In this document: piece by piece, positions 48,495 to 61,759 of the stretch | Layout: the number at the start of each line of letters is the position of its first letter | Position numbering within the stretch: the stretch's first letter is position 1 | Source: Phocoena phocoena | Lineage: Eukaryota; Chordata; Mammalia; Artiodactyla; Phocoenidae | Length of the DNA stretch: 64,000 nucleotides | NCBI RefSeq assembly: GCF_963924675.1 | Contig: NC_089219.1 | Coordinates: 147,642,288-147,706,287 of the forward strand | Reading direction: 5' to 3' | Position numbers and translations under genes: made by a program | Notes under the pieces: generated by a model | Database searches by the model: none | Seen by the model: only the letters and a program-made list of their open reading frames with translations | Told to the model about the DNA's origin: nothing

Positions 48495-48643
48495 AAAATC
48501 CTATCTGGCAGTCCCTCCCATCAGGAAACCTCCACAATCCTCTTAGATAGCCTCATCCACCAGAGGGCAGACAGGAGAAGCAAGAAGAACTACAATCCTG
48601 CAGCCTGTGGAACAAAAACCACGTTCATAGAAAGACAGACAAG

Positions 48644-49550
48644 ATGAAAAGGCAGAGCGCTATGTCCCAGATGAAGCAACAAGATAAAACCCCAGAAAAA
48701 CAACTAAATGAAGTGGAGATAGGCAACCTTCCAGAAAAAGAATTCAAAATAATGATAGTGAAGATGATCCAGAACCTCGGAAAAACAATGGAGGCAAAGA
48801 TTGAGAAGATGTAAGAAATGTTTAACGAAGACCTAGAAGAATTAAAGAACAAACAAACAGAGATGAACAATACAATAACTGAAATGAAAAATACACTAGA
48901 AGGAATCAATAGCAGAATAACTGAGGCAGAAGAACGGATAAGTGACCTGGAAGACAGAATAGTGGAATTCACTGCAGCGGAACAGAACAAAGAAAAAAGA
49001 ATGAAAACGAATGAAGACAGCCTAAGAGACCTGTGGGACAACATTAAACGAGACAACATTCACATTATAGCAGTCCCACAAGGAGAAGCGAGAGAGAGAA
49101 AGAACCCGAGAAAATATTTGAAGAGATTATAGTCGAAAACTTCCCTAACATGGGAAAGGAAATAGCCACCCAAGCCCAGGAAGCGCAGAGAGTGCCATAC
49201 AGGATAAAACCAAGGAGAAACACGCCGAGACACAAAGTAATCAAATTGGCAAAAATTAAAGACAAAGAAAAATTATTGAAAGCAGCAAGGCGAAAACAAC
49301 AAATAACATACAAGGGAACTCCCGTAAGGTTAACAGTTGATTTCTCAGCAGAAACTCTACAAGCCAGAAGGGAGTGGCAAGATATACTTAAAGTGATGAA
49401 AGGGAAGAACGTACAACCAAGATTATTCTACCCAGCATGGATCTCATTTAGATTCGATGGAGAAATCAAAAGCTTTACAGACAAGCAAAACTAAGAGAAC
49501 TCAGCACCACCAAACCAGCTCTACAACAAATGCTAAAAGAACTTCTCTAA
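48644..49550 (+). pseudogene. L1 ORF1 pseudogene with nonsense codon 57
   Basis: ORF1p of L1: a coiled coil (about 48818-49000, heptad-like leucine/isoleucine pattern with E-E-R-I-S-D-L-E-D), an RRM-like centre, and a C-terminal domain with V-D-F-S-A-E-T-L-Q-A-R. The start is ATG at 48644. Codon 57 is TAA (48812-48814), consistent with a C-to-T change from CAA, which is what the copy at 11713 has there. A frameshift lies near 49090, and a lost base near 49492 gives an early stop before the usual end at 49548-49550. Confidence 0.9.
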
Positions 49551-49614
49551 GTGGGAAACACAAGAGAACAAAAGGACGTACAAAAACAAACCCCAAACAA
49601 TTAAGAAAATGGTA

Positions 49615-52480
49615 ATAGGAACATACATACAATTACCTTAAATGAGAATGGATTAAATGCTCCAACCAAAAGACACAGGCTTGCTGAATGGATACAAAAA
49701 CCAGACCCATATATATGCTGTCTATAAGAGACCCACTTTCAGACCTAGGGACACATACAGACTAAAAGTGAGGGGATGGAAAAAGATATTCCATGCAAAT
49801 GGAAATCACAAGAAAGCTGGAGTAGCAATACTCCTATCAGATAAAATGGACTTTAAAATAAAGAATGTTACAAGAGACAAGGAAGGACACTACAGAATGA
49901 TCAAGGGATCAATCCAAGAAGAAGATATAACAATTATAAATATATACGCACCCAACACAGGAGCACCTCAATACATAAGGCAAATGCTAACATCTCTAAA
50001 AGAGGAAATTGACAGTAACACAATAATAGTGGAGGACTTTTAACACCTCGTTTACACCAATGGACAGATCATCCAAACAGAAAATTAATAAGGAAACAGA
50101 AGCTTTAAATGACACAACAGACCAGATAGATTTAATTAATTGATACTTATAGGACATTCCATCCCCAAAACAGCAGATTACCCTTTCTTCTCAAGTGCAC
50201 ACAGAATATTTTCCAGGATAGATCACATCTTGGGTCACAAATCAAGCCACAGTAAATTTAAGAAAATTGAAATCATATCAAGCATCTTTTCTGACCACCA
50301 TGCTATGAGATTAGAAATCAATTACAGGGAAAAAAAACGTAAAAAACACAAACACATGGAAGCTAAGCAATGTGTTACTAAACAACCCAGAGATCACTGA
50401 AGAAATCAAAGAGGAAATCAAAAATACCTACAGACAAATGACAATGAAAACATGACAATCCAAAACCCATGGGATGCAGCAAAAGCAGTTCTAAGAGGGA
50501 AGTCTATAGCTATACAAGCCTACCTCAAGAAACCAGAAAAATCTCAAATAAACAATCTAACATTATACCTAAAGGAACTAGAGAATGAAGAACAAACAAA
50601 ACCCAAAGTTAGTAGAAGGAAAGAAATCATAAAGATCAGAGCACAAATAAATGAAATAGAAACAAGAAAACAATAGCAAAGATCAATACAACTAAAAGCT
50701 GGTTCTTTGAGAAGATAAACAAAATTGATAAACCATTAGCCAGACTCATCGAGAAAAAGAGGGAGAGGACTGAAATCAATAAAATTAGAAATGAAAAAGC
50801 AGAAGTTCCAACAGACACTGCAGAAATATAAAGCATCCTAAGCAACTCTATGCCAATAAAATGGACAACCTGGAAGAAATGGACAAATTCTTAGAAAGGT
50901 ATAACCTTCCAAGACCGAATCAGGAAGAAATAGAAAATATGAACAGACCAATCTCAAATAATGAAATGGAAACTGTGATTAAAAATCTTCCAACAAACAA
51001 AAGTCCAGGACCAGACGGCTTCACAGGCGAACTCTACCAAACATTTACAGAAGAGCTAACACCCATCCTTCTCAAACTCTTCCAAAAAACTGCAAAGGAA
51101 GGAAAACTCCCAAACTCATTCTATGAGGCCACCATCTCCCTGATACCAAAACCAGACAAAGATACTATAAAAACAGAAAATTACAGACCAATATCACTGA
51201 TGAATATAGATGTAAAAGTCCTCAACAAAATACTAGCAAACAGAATCCAACAACACATTAAAAGGATCATACACCATGATCAAGTGGGATTTACTCCAGG
51301 GATGCAAGGATTCTTCAATATACACAAATCAACCAACATGATACACCATATTAGCAAACTGAAGAATAAAAACCATATGATCATCTCAATAGAGGCAGAA
51401 AAAGCTTTTGATAAAATTCAACACCCATTTATGATAAAAGAAAACTTCCTGAAAGCAGACATAGAGGGAACCTACCTCAACATAATAAAGGCTATATAAG
51501 ACAAACCCACAGCAAACATCATTCTCAATGGTGAAAAACTGAATGCATTTCCTCTTGATCAGGAACAAGACAAGGATGTCCACTCTCACCACTATTATTC
51601 AACAGAGTTTTGGAAGTCCTAGCCACGGCAATCAGAGAAGAAAAAGAAATAAAAGGAATCCAAATTGGAAAAGAAGAAGTAAAACTGTCACTGTTTGCAG
51701 ATGCCATGATACTATACATAGAGAATCCTAAAAATGCCACCAGAAAACTACTAGAGCTAATCAATGAATTTGGTAAAGTTGCAGGATACAAAATTAATGC
51801 ACAGAAATCTCCAAAATATATAAACAGGTCATGCAGCTCAATATTAAAGAAACAAACAACCCAATCCAAAAATGGGCAGAAGACCTAAATAGACAGCCCT
51901 CCAAAGAAGACATAGAGATGGCCAGGAAGCACATGAAAAGCTGCTCAACATCACTAATTATTAAAGAAATGCAAATCAAAACTATAATGAGGTATCACCT
52001 CACACCAGTCAGAATGGCCATCATCAGAAAATCTACAAACAACAGATGCTGGAGAGGGTGTGGAGAAAAGGGACCCCTCTTGCACTGTTGGTGGGAATGT
52101 AAATTGATACAGCCACTATGGAGAACAGTATGGAGGTTCCTTAAAAAACTAAAAATAGAATTACCATATCACCCAGCAATCCCACTACTGGGCATATTTC
52201 CATAGAAAACCATAATTCAAAAAGACACATGCACCCCAGTGTTCACTGCAGCACTATTTACAATAGCCAGGTCATGGAAGCAACCTAAATGCCTATCGAC
52301 AGACAAATGGATAAAGAAGATGTAGTACGTATATACAATGGAATATTACTCAGCCGTAAAGAGGAACGAAATTGGGTCATTTGTAGAGATGTGGATGCAT
52401 GTAGAGACTGTCATACAGAGTGAAGTAAGTCAGAAAGAGAAAAATAAATATCGTATATTAATGCATATATGTGGAACCTA
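49615..52480 (+). pseudogene. L1 ORF2 pseudogene with internal deletion and FADA catalytic change
   Basis: Endonuclease text at 49657-50400, a linker at about 50452-50845, and an RT palm open for 212 codons at 50861-51499. The FADD catalytic box reads F-A-D-A (51694-51705). At about 51811 the frame jumps from the RT palm directly to the region before the C-terminal cysteine motif, losing the thumb and following region. The cysteine motif C-W-R-G-C-G...H-C-W-W-E-C is intact near 52048-52105. Frameshifts include one near 50038 and one near 51555. Confidence 0.9.
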
Positions 52481-52697
52481 GAAAATGGTACAGATGAACC
52501 AGTTTGCAGAGCAGAAATTGAGACACAGATGTAGAGAACAAACATATAGACACCAAGGGGGAAAGCGATGGGGCGGGGTAGGGGTGGTGGTGTGATGATT
52601 TGGGAGATTGGGACTGATATGTATACACTGATGTATATAAAACGGATGTCTAATAAGAAAATAAATAAATAAATACACATTAAAAAAATCCTATCTG

Positions 52698-55600
52698 CCA
52701 CATTTCCCATTATGTTTTATTTTATTCATATAAAAGAAGATAACAGATTTTTTCACATGTGTTTTAATTTAAATCAGTCAATAATCTGAAATAATAACTT
52801 TTAGCTGTTTGCCTTATTTAATGTATCAAATCAGAAAATAAAAATGTTAAGTACCATATATGCAAATAATACTAGAACACATTCCAAAGATTTAATTTTA
52901 AAATCGAGCTTAAGTCTTGTTGAGTTTATATACTACATTTTTTGCTATGAATAATTTGGTGAGTAATTGTTTTATGAAACGGAAAAGAAACCCCAATATC
53001 CTTAGAGACAAAAAAGGAGTTCAGTTCTGGCCTGTAAAATATGCACAGATTTATACTGGGTGATGTTAACAGTATAGTTTGGGGTGGGGTTGGGAGGGGG
53101 GTGGTTATATACTAATAAGGCAAGAATGAGAACTAATTAGCTTTTCCTTCTGACATAAACGGGGGATGTGATCTCAATTCTTTGAGAATGAAACAATAAG
53201 GCAGATTTCATTACCATTTTGTGTAAAAAGACTTCAGGCATTCCAAGGATTTTTATTTTTTCACTTTTTATAATACCAAGTAACCAGACACTTCAAAAAT
53301 AGATGGTTGAAATAGTAGCAATTTAGGATTATGAAGCAGTTAAGTGCTTCACAATGTTGATGTAATATGGCAATTACAGACCTTTGTAATTCAGCTGAAA
53401 GGTTTTGTTTTCTTTTTATTCATATTGAAACTATACAATAAGAATACCTCTATTTTCATAGAAAAGGGCTCATTTTTAAAAAAAATTTCCATTAATGTTT
53501 TGACCATTGTTATGAACTCACCATTTGAAATTTATTATTTTGTAACTAAAAATAAAATGAAGCACTAAGGGGAAAAAAGGTTGTATAATGTTAGAATTTT
53601 GATTAGCAATCACAGCTGCACTAGAATTAGTTTCTATAGCAACAGGAAGAAATAATGTGTTGAACTGCAATGCAATACAAGATTATTCTTTACAGATTGC
53701 AATTCAAAAGGAAATCTTTAAAGAATTTTGTCTTAAAAGAGTTATTAATCTTTTATCCACCATAATTCTCTAACAGAAAATACTTAATTATTCTAGTCTA
53801 GTTTTCCAGAATCCTATCTTAACTCATTCAAATGTAATATGTTCCAAAGAAGACTGAAAATTTAATATACCTGAACAGTAAGAATTTTGGCTACTGTCTT
53901 ATTTGCATTTTAAAATAAAAATGCATGGACTCATTCTTGCACATTGTGTAGATAGAAAGTATGTTTCCTATGTACATTAGAATCTATAAGAAAAAGCCTA
54001 AATAGTGCTGTTTTGAATAAACTATGTTGTAGGGATAAGAATTAAGAATGATAAGCAAATTCCACATTTGTATCAATATGAAACTAAGCCTACCTTTTAT
54101 CAATGTGCACTCTCATGATCAAATTGTTATTAAGAAACTATACTACCATGAGTATTCAGAGTGTACATTTCCCTTACTTTAGTAAGAAAAAAAACAATCA
54201 TCACATTCCAATGCTGCCCATACTATTTCCAACACTGAAAAATATTACTTCACTGCATCTTTTCCAGTCCTAGCTATTTTTGGAAACTAATTAAAAGCAT
54301 ATGCCTGAACCTTTTATGTATTTTGCCCTTATAATGAGACCTATTACTGTGGCTTACTCTATCCATCTGAGTTCCAAAGTATCTTTGGAGTTACCATGGA
54401 TACCAGTGACAAGCATTCTCCTACAACTGCTTTATGTGTCTCATCAAACACAAGAAAACTGACATGGCAGGAATGAAGCCATCTAGATACCATGAATTTC
54501 TAATTGTTTGTACCATTATTCATGGTGTTTGAAAAAAAAGAAAAAAAATTTTAAGTAAACAAACCAGCTGACCAGCAAATTATTTTAAAACTCTGAGTAG
54601 ACAACAAATCACTGGGCAAAAAAAAAAAGGTATTATAAAAGAAAAGGTTCAAATATTAAAATAAACTAGTACAACAGTCCATCAGTAATTCATAGGGTCC
54701 AAAGTGAAACTTAGACTTAGGTTTTGAGATCATTAGTATTGAACACTTCTAATTATGTTAAAGAAAATATCTCACAGGGACGTTCATATTATATAGCCCA
54801 CAATAAAAGTTTTCAGAAGAACTCATTTATGAGAACATATACAATGCCAAAGTTAACTGCTGCCTTGTACCAAAAACACCATTGCAATATAGGACAGAAT
54901 CTGTATTATCAGGCAAAATTACCAGAAAAAATTATTTGGACAATTTCAGAAATCATCTCATTCTATCTACATTTTTTTCTTCCTTACTGTAGCAATCTAA
55001 TTTTCTTAATAAGTTAAAACTTTTCACTACATAAAACATTTTTTTAAAAAAATCAGGAATTTAAGATCAAACTCTACTTCTAACAAGAAATAATTTCAGT
55101 ATCTCCTTTTGTGACCTACATTTTTAAAAAATAATATAAATACGTAAGGGGTGGTGAGGTAGACTTCCTATAGAGTTATATAATTTTACTTTTAAAGACA
55201 AATGTACATACACAGTTTCCTTCTCTTCACATGACATAACAATTTGCAAGAACTACTTTATTATGGACAGATATATGTCCTTCAGTGGACAGATATGTCC
55301 TTCAGTTAACGTTTAATTATTCTAAATTTTATGATTAAGAAACATCAACCTGGTAATACATATTATTCCATCTATAAGGACTTGTGATCTAGAGATCATA
55401 TAGATTAAGTAAACACAAACATTGATTTACTTAAGGAAAGCTCTTGAATTTATAAGCAGCACATATAATACACAAATTCAGTCTAATACAGTGAATTCTA
55501 CACACAAGTTCCAAGTCAAACCTCGTACTGCTTCAGTTTCTCCATCTGTAGAGGGGGAAAGCATCTTTTGTAGTTACTGAAAGACTATGAAAGTTTCTAA

Positions 55601-56820
55601 ATAGAAACCATAAGAACGGTTAAAGGAAATGGGATTACTTGGTTTAAATCAGAATTGGCTGAGGGAAAAATAATACATCTCTGAAATTCTTATAAGGACT
55701 CACAGGAAATATTTAATATCTGTTTTCTTTACCACTAATGACTGCAGCAAAAGTTTGGGGAAAAAATTATACTCAAACTATCCTTGTTGAATTTAGCTGA
55801 ATACCAGAGAAAATGTATCCACCTGAATTAGCTTCTCTCATGATTTCCACAGGAGACCCAAAGCCATGTTCCGTTAGGAGTGGTTTGGAGAAATAACATG
55901 CAGACCCATACTGAAAAGCGCCCACCTGATTTCAGCGGGCCTCTTCTGTGCTCACATATAACAAAGTGTAAAACACTTAAAACAGAGCAATTCCAAGTTT
56001 ACCTATCTTTCTCTTTCAGAAAAAGGTAAATGTATTTATTTTGGTACCTATTTTGTGCTAGGCACTACGCAAGGTACTGAAACTCCATTGGCCCCCAGAA
56101 GAAAACCTAATTTGCTTTTATGTCAGAGACGAGAAGAAAAGATAAAGAACATTGAACAGGGAGGGAGGAAATCTGGGTTTGAAACTATGGTCTGCTACTA
56201 AGAAGCTAAGTAAGCATATAAACTCTGGGCCTGTGTGCATAAAATGAAGAAAATGAGTTTATAATTTAAAAGATCTTTACAATTAACAAAAACCATCCTT
56301 GCAATTTTAACTATTATGAATCCATAACATTTAACAGCTCTACTTTGGAATTGGAATAAAATAAGAAATTAAAGTGAAAATTACTAAAGATGTGATGAAT
56401 TATAAGAGAGAACTAGACTAGACTTCTACTTTCTTGAAGTCTATTTGCTCAAAACTACTTTTTGCTTTTGATATTTGAGATGTAGACCTTCCTGCATAAC
56501 TCCATAGCTCTCAAGATCCTATCTGGCTTCGCGATTCTACAAATAAATGGATGGTGATTGCACAATGCAAAAGGGGATGGAAAGCATGTCAAGAAAGGTT
56601 ACAGGTAAAGATTAAAAGAGGAAAAGAATAAAAAACACTTTGCCCTCCTGAGAAGAAGACGTTTATACCAAGTAATATAAGTGACTGTTACATTTTTCAG
56701 ACATTTTACATTAATATTATGCTAGATCTCAGAAGTAATATCCTCTTTTCTGAGGATATTTCTATAGACACAGATGCCATCAAATAAAAATCACATCAGG
56801 ATAAAGGCAAAAAGGAGAAG
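52698..56820. other. Repeat-poor intronic block
   Basis: About 4.1 kb with no L1 or CHR SINE. Only weak old fragments are visible: a MIR-like piece near 55500-55600, an L2-like antisense piece near 56030-56095 and a MIR-like piece near 56150-56270. A small tandem hairpin lies at 55265-55306. No exon recognised; the 97-codon frame at 54724-55017 has no family resemblance. Confidence 0.5.
55265..55306. repeat. Tandem pair of short hairpin units
   Basis: ggacagatatatgtccttcagt is followed directly by ggacagatatgtccttcagt. Each unit starts with ggaca...tgtcc, able to pair over a 4- to 6-base loop. Confidence 0.75.
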
Positions 56821-57267
56821 AAAAAGCAGCACAGAAGGACTTCCCTGGTGGCCCAGTGGTAAAGAATCCGCCTTACAATGCAGGGGGGATGAGGGTTCGA
56901 TCTCTGGTCAGGGAACTAATATCCCACATGCCACGGGGCAACTAAGCCCGCGCGCCACAACTACTGAGCTCGCGTGCCTCAACTTGAGCCCATGTGTTGC
57001 AAACTACAGAGCCCACGCTCTCTGGAACCCGCGCACCACAACTACAGAGCCCACGCACCCTGGCGCCCACATGCCACAACTAGAGAGAGAAAACCCGCAC
57101 GTCACAACTAGAGGTAAGCCCGCACGCCACAACGAAGAACCCACGCTGCAACAAAAGATCCAGCATGGCTCAATGAAGATCCCTCATACCACAACTAAGT
57201 GCAGACACAGCCAAAAATAAATTAAATAAATAATAAAGAAATTAAAAAAAAAAAAAGCAGCATAGAA
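56821..57267 (+). mobile_element. Long-form CHR SINE with 16-base TSD
   Basis: About 415 bases, the longest SINE here: head ggacttccctggtggcccag, a B-box-like block, then many 'gcccacgc...ccacaact' units and a taaattaaataaataat tail. Duplications aaaaagcagcacagaa (56821-56836) and aaaaagcagcatagaa (57252-57267) differ at one base. A 148-codon open frame across it is a SINE shadow. Confidence 0.93.
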
Positions 57268-57610
57268 AAAGTGGAGTGAATAGAGCAAAATAACATGGCG
57301 GAAATAAATTCAAACGTGAATAACTGTAATAAGTTTTGCAATAAATATATAGGAAATATATAATACTATTTATAATATATGTAACATAATAGTTTTTGAG
57401 CCCCTCCTCCAAAAGTTATAAAAATAAAAAGATAGTTAATACAACATAATGATAGATGGGATGATTTACCAGAACATATAAATTTATAAACATAAGTCCC
57501 TGAAAACATAACTTTAAAATAATTAAGGAAAAACTGACAGAATTCCAAGAGAAAAAACGGATAAATTCACACTAATAGTGAAAGATATAACACATCTCTC
57601 TCAATGATTG
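57268..57610. other. Short AT-rich non-coding stretch
   Basis: Possibly old L1-derived text (aaggaaaaactgacagaatt near 57528). Nothing coding recognised. Confidence 0.3.
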
Positions 57611-58530
57611 AAAGGTAAAGCAGATACACATTAGATAAATGAAAAATCAAAACCACAGTGAGAGAAGATATTACCTCACATCTGTCAGAATGGCTATCAT
57701 GGAAAAGACCACAAATTACAATTGTTGGTGAGGATGTGGAGAAAAGGGAACCCCAGTACACTGTTGGTGGGAATGTCAACTGGTGCAGCCATGATGGAAA
57801 ACACTACAGATATTCCTCAAAAAACTAAAAAGAGAACTACCATATGATGCAGCAATTCTACTCCTGGGTATATATCCAAAGAAAATGAAAACACTAATTC
57901 AAAAAGATACACGCAGCCCAATGTTCATAGCAGCATTATTTACAATAGCCAAGATATGGGAGCAACCTAAGCCATCCATCAACAGATGACTGGCTTAAGA
58001 AGACGTTTTATTTATATATATATAAATATATATTTTTGTTTTATATGTATATAATATATATATATTTTATTTTATATAACAGAATATTACTCAGCCATAA
58101 AAAACAACCATTCGCAACAAGGTGGATGGACCTAGAGAATATTATGCTAATGAAATAAGTCAGACAGAGAAAGACAAATACTGTATGTTATCACTTACAT
58201 GAGGAATCTAAAAAATAAAATAAACAAACGCATATAACAAAACGGAAACAGACTCACAAATATAGAGTACAAATTATTGGTTACCAGCGGGGAGTGGGAA
58301 GGGGGTAAGGTCAAGTTAGGAGTACAGGAGTAAGAGATACAAACTACTATGTATAAAATAGATAAGCAACAAAGATATATTGTACATCACAGGGAAAAAC
58401 AGCCATTGTTTTTTAATAATGTTAAATGGAGTATAATCTATAAAAATACTGAATCATTATGTTGTACAGCTGAAACTAACATAGTATTGAAAATGAACTA
58501 TACTTCAATTTAAAAAAAAGGTAAAGCAGA
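57611..58530 (+). mobile_element. 5'-truncated L1 with 14-base TSD and internal AT microsatellite
   Basis: The end of ORF2 (gaggatgtggagaaaaggga, then ctcctgggtatatatccaaa) and 3'UTR. Perfect duplications aaaggtaaagcaga lie at 57611-57624 and 58517-58530. An AT-rich expansion at 58009-58078 replaces the usual 'ggtacatatatacaatgg' block of ORF2. Confidence 0.92.
58009..58078. repeat. AT-rich microsatellite within an L1
   Basis: Alternating TATATA runs with TTTT interruptions inside the L1 ORF2 end. By comparison with 17452-17480 it has grown from the normal 'acatctatacaatgg' position. Confidence 0.85.
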
Positions 58531-60250
58531 AAAATATTTAGGAAGGATACAGCATTTTGAACACAGTAAGTTTGACTAGAGGACACTCATAGAAACTTGC
58601 AGCCAAGAATTAAAGAAAACATATTCCTTTGATGGAGATATTGAACATTGACAACCTTTCCCCTCCTCCAAAAAAGATACATTAACCATAAAAAGCAAGT
58701 CTTAACAAATTGCAAGAGTCAATATCACATAGATTCTGTTATCTGATCACAACGTAATTACTTAGAACTCACAAACAAGAGATTTTTTAAAAGTTCAATA
58801 TATTTGGAAATCCTTTTTAAAACATTAATTTTTGTTGGAGTATAGTTGCTTTACAATGTTGTGTTAGTTTCTACTGTACAGCAAAATGAATCAGCCACAT
58901 ACATATACATATATACCCTCCCTTTTGGACTTCCTTCCCATTCAGGTCACCACAGTGCATTATGTAGAGTTCCCTGTGCTATACAGTATGTTCTCATTAA
59001 CTACCTATTTTATACATAGTATCAATAGTGTATATGTGTCAATCCCAATTCCTCCTACCTGCTGCTTTCCCCCTTGGTATCCATACAAAATCTTCTGTAA
59101 GTTTGAATATTTTTTTAAACTTCAAAATAACTTATGAACTAAAACAGAAATCATGACAGAAATTAAGGAAATCATAGAAACAAATGTAAATGAATATATT
59201 ATGTACTAGTGTGATACAGTTAAAGTAGTAAAGAGATGTATATCCTTAATTGCAATATGTTAGAAAACAAAAAAGACAAGGATAATAAAGTTTTCAGCTC
59301 AAGAAGTTAAAGAAAGGATTAAGTCCAAAGAAAATAGGGAAAAAAAGGAAATAGTAAAAAACACAGAATAAATAAAATTTTAAAATATATTCAACAGAGA
59401 AGATTGCTAAAGACCCAAACCAAGTTCCTTGAAAAAACTAAGGAAAAAAATAACCCTTTGGGCCAAAATAAGAATACTATGAATAACTTTATAAGCATAA
59501 TTTGAAAATGTATAAAAATAAAACAGAATTCCTGGGAAAATATAATTTACCAAAACTGACTGAAGAAAAAAGAACCCAATTATGCCTACAACATTTAAGT
59601 ATTGAATCAATAAAAAATCTACCCACAAAAAAATTATAAGGTACAAGTGATTTTACAGATTGATTCTACCAAACGTTTAAAGAACAGATACTCAATTTTA
59701 TATAATGTTCTAAGGAAATGGGAAAGAAGAAATAACTTAAAATTCATTTCATGATTTTAGTAAAATCTTGATTCTAGAACTCAACAAAGGGCAATATGAG
59801 AAGGGAAAAGTTTATAGTAAGTCCCTTTAGGAACACAGCTGTAAAAATCCTAAGGGAAACAAAACAACAATAAACCAAATATAGTATGACAATTTGATTC
59901 TATCTCAAGAATGCAAGGTTGGTTTATCATAGGAATACCTTTTAAATATAACTTATAACATAAACAGATTAAAAGTTAAAAACTATGTAATCTTGTAAAA
60001 TCAGAAAATGCAACTGATAAAGTTAAACATCAATTTATGACTAAAAAATTAGTCTTAGAAAACTAGGAATAGAAGGGTTATCCTTAAGTTATACTTAACT
60101 CAATAAATAATATCTTCTATATACCTACAGCAAATATAACAAAAGGAAAACATTAGAAGAAATCCCTTTAAAACAGGATCGAGAAGCATTTGTTGGCATT
60201 CAACGCTGTACAGGAGTTCCTAGCCAGAGCTAGAGGCAAATTATTACAAA
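58531..60250 (+). mobile_element. Ancient L1 ORF2 fossil
   Basis: Weak but ordered ORF2 text: an endonuclease-end block around 58735 (ttatctgatcacaacgtaat), a linker rich in aaagaaat-type codons (59150-59640), and RT-like text near 60200 (caggagttcctagccagagc). Heavily decayed and interrupted by the reversed L1 tail at 58825-59110. Confidence 0.5.
58825..59110 (-). mobile_element. Reversed L1 3' end
   Basis: Reverse complement of a L1 3'UTR: ggagtatagttgctttacaa, then ttgtgttagtttctactgta, gttccctgtgctatacagta, and ccccttggtatccataca. Possible duplications tttttaaaac/tttttaaact lie at about 58815 and 59112. Confidence 0.85.
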
Positions 60251-60779
60251 TTATTAGAAACAATGAACAAAGATGCTGGATAAAATATCTTTTCTAATAA
60301 TTGCCTATACAGTCTTGTTCCTCTTCTAGGCAAACAATCGTACTTCCCAGAAATGCCTATCTTATTTCTTCCTTTCAAATTTTTACAAATTTCATTTCTT
60401 TTTCTGTCCTATCTGTTCTTTCTAGGAACTCCACCACAATGCTGAATGCCATCTACTAGACTGCCAAAAATGCAGAAGTCTGGCAAGTACAAGTGTTGCT
60501 GAACATATAAAAGATCAGTAGCAAGGCTTACACACTGTGAACGGAGGGTAAATTTTTAAAATATGTCAAAAATGCATGGGAATGATAAATACCAAGTTAT
60601 AGACTACAAAGGTATATATACAGAAGTCTTCAAATCTATCCAAGGTTTCATCTCTTTAAAAAAAATTCTTGGAATATAATAAAATGTTAGAATCTAAAAA
60701 AACTAGAGAATGTGTGCATCATTATGAAATTATCTGTACTTATTTGTATGCTTAAAATATTTAATTTAAAAATAAATTA
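60251..60779. other. Non-coding intronic stretch
   Basis: AT-rich. No gene or named repeat recognised. Confidence 0.4.
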
Positions 60780-61759
60780 TTAGGAGACCAACTTCTGGCT
60801 GACAATACAAGGAGCTCTACTCATCTGCTCTCCAGCGAAACTGGTGAAAACTATAAAAAAATTTTTTTTCATCTCTGGAAACAAACAGCAAATGAAGAAA
60901 CATCTATTCAAGAATATCTATGAAAATTCGCAAAGACAGACAAGAGTCTGTAGTATTTGATCCAAGACTGCTCCCCTCCCTTACCCCTCCCAGTTTAGCG
61001 AGGCAGAGACTACTCCAGATAGCTGCAGCCAAGAACAAAGGTTCCATCTCCCCTCAGCCCCAGATGGAGGGCTCTTGCCAAGGAGGAGCAAAGTATCAGC
61101 ATTTTTCATCCTGTTTCCAGTGTTGCTGTGGCTAAGTCCCAAGCAAGTGCAACTGAGAGATGGGGCTCCCTTCTTCTGCCCAGCCCCTAACCGTGGAATG
61201 CAGGGTTCTAACCCTGGCCATGGCATGCTGAGAATACTGCCGCTCTCATCACCTTTGTCCAGGTTGGTGAGGCAGAGTTCCACACCAGGAGAGAGAAGTC
61301 AAAAAGAACTTCAGGCTGCTGCCTCCCCATAGTGAGCACTCAGCTCCTAGAGCAGAAGTGTCTGTCAGAGAGAAGCCTGCCATTGTCCCCACCCCCATTC
61401 TCCATTTCCCAAGTCCCGGCTCAGAGTACAGCCAGGGGTTGAAACAGGTCATAAAATCTACCTAGCTCCTAATCTAATCTCAAAAGACCTGACTTCTTTG
61501 CAACAAAGAGTGAAGAACTTCAAGCCTAAAGGTGCTCTCAAAAATAGAGGAGGTTGTGGTAAAAGACAATGAGGAGGTTTAGATTCAATAAGGATGCAGG
61601 CTAAACTGTAGGCCAGCTATTTGCAGGCGAGAACAGGGGACTGAGACAACTGAGAGAAGCCTTCCTAAGGTCAGAAAAAAAAAAATCAAACACTGACCTC
61701 AGAAACTGTTCCTTCAAAGGAGGTAGACATTGACCAGATTAGTTTACAGAGCAATTTAT

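Larger units (their letters stand above)
48495..52697 (+). mobile_element. L1 with both ORFs, internal deletion and clean TSD
   Basis: About 4.2 kb: a short 5'UTR remnant, ORF1 (48644-49550), ORF2 (about 49615-52480) lacking some 930 bases of its second half, and a 3'UTR. Duplications aaaatcctatctg lie at 48495-48507 and 52685-52697. ORF1 and ORF2 text is less decayed than in the copy at 11713-17945, but frameshifts, stops and a changed RT catalytic box make it non-functional. Confidence 0.94.

Noticed and set aside
56774..57220. 148-codon open frame
   Set aside because: It lies in a long-form CHR SINE; its repeated H-N/T-T text follows from the repeating SINE body.
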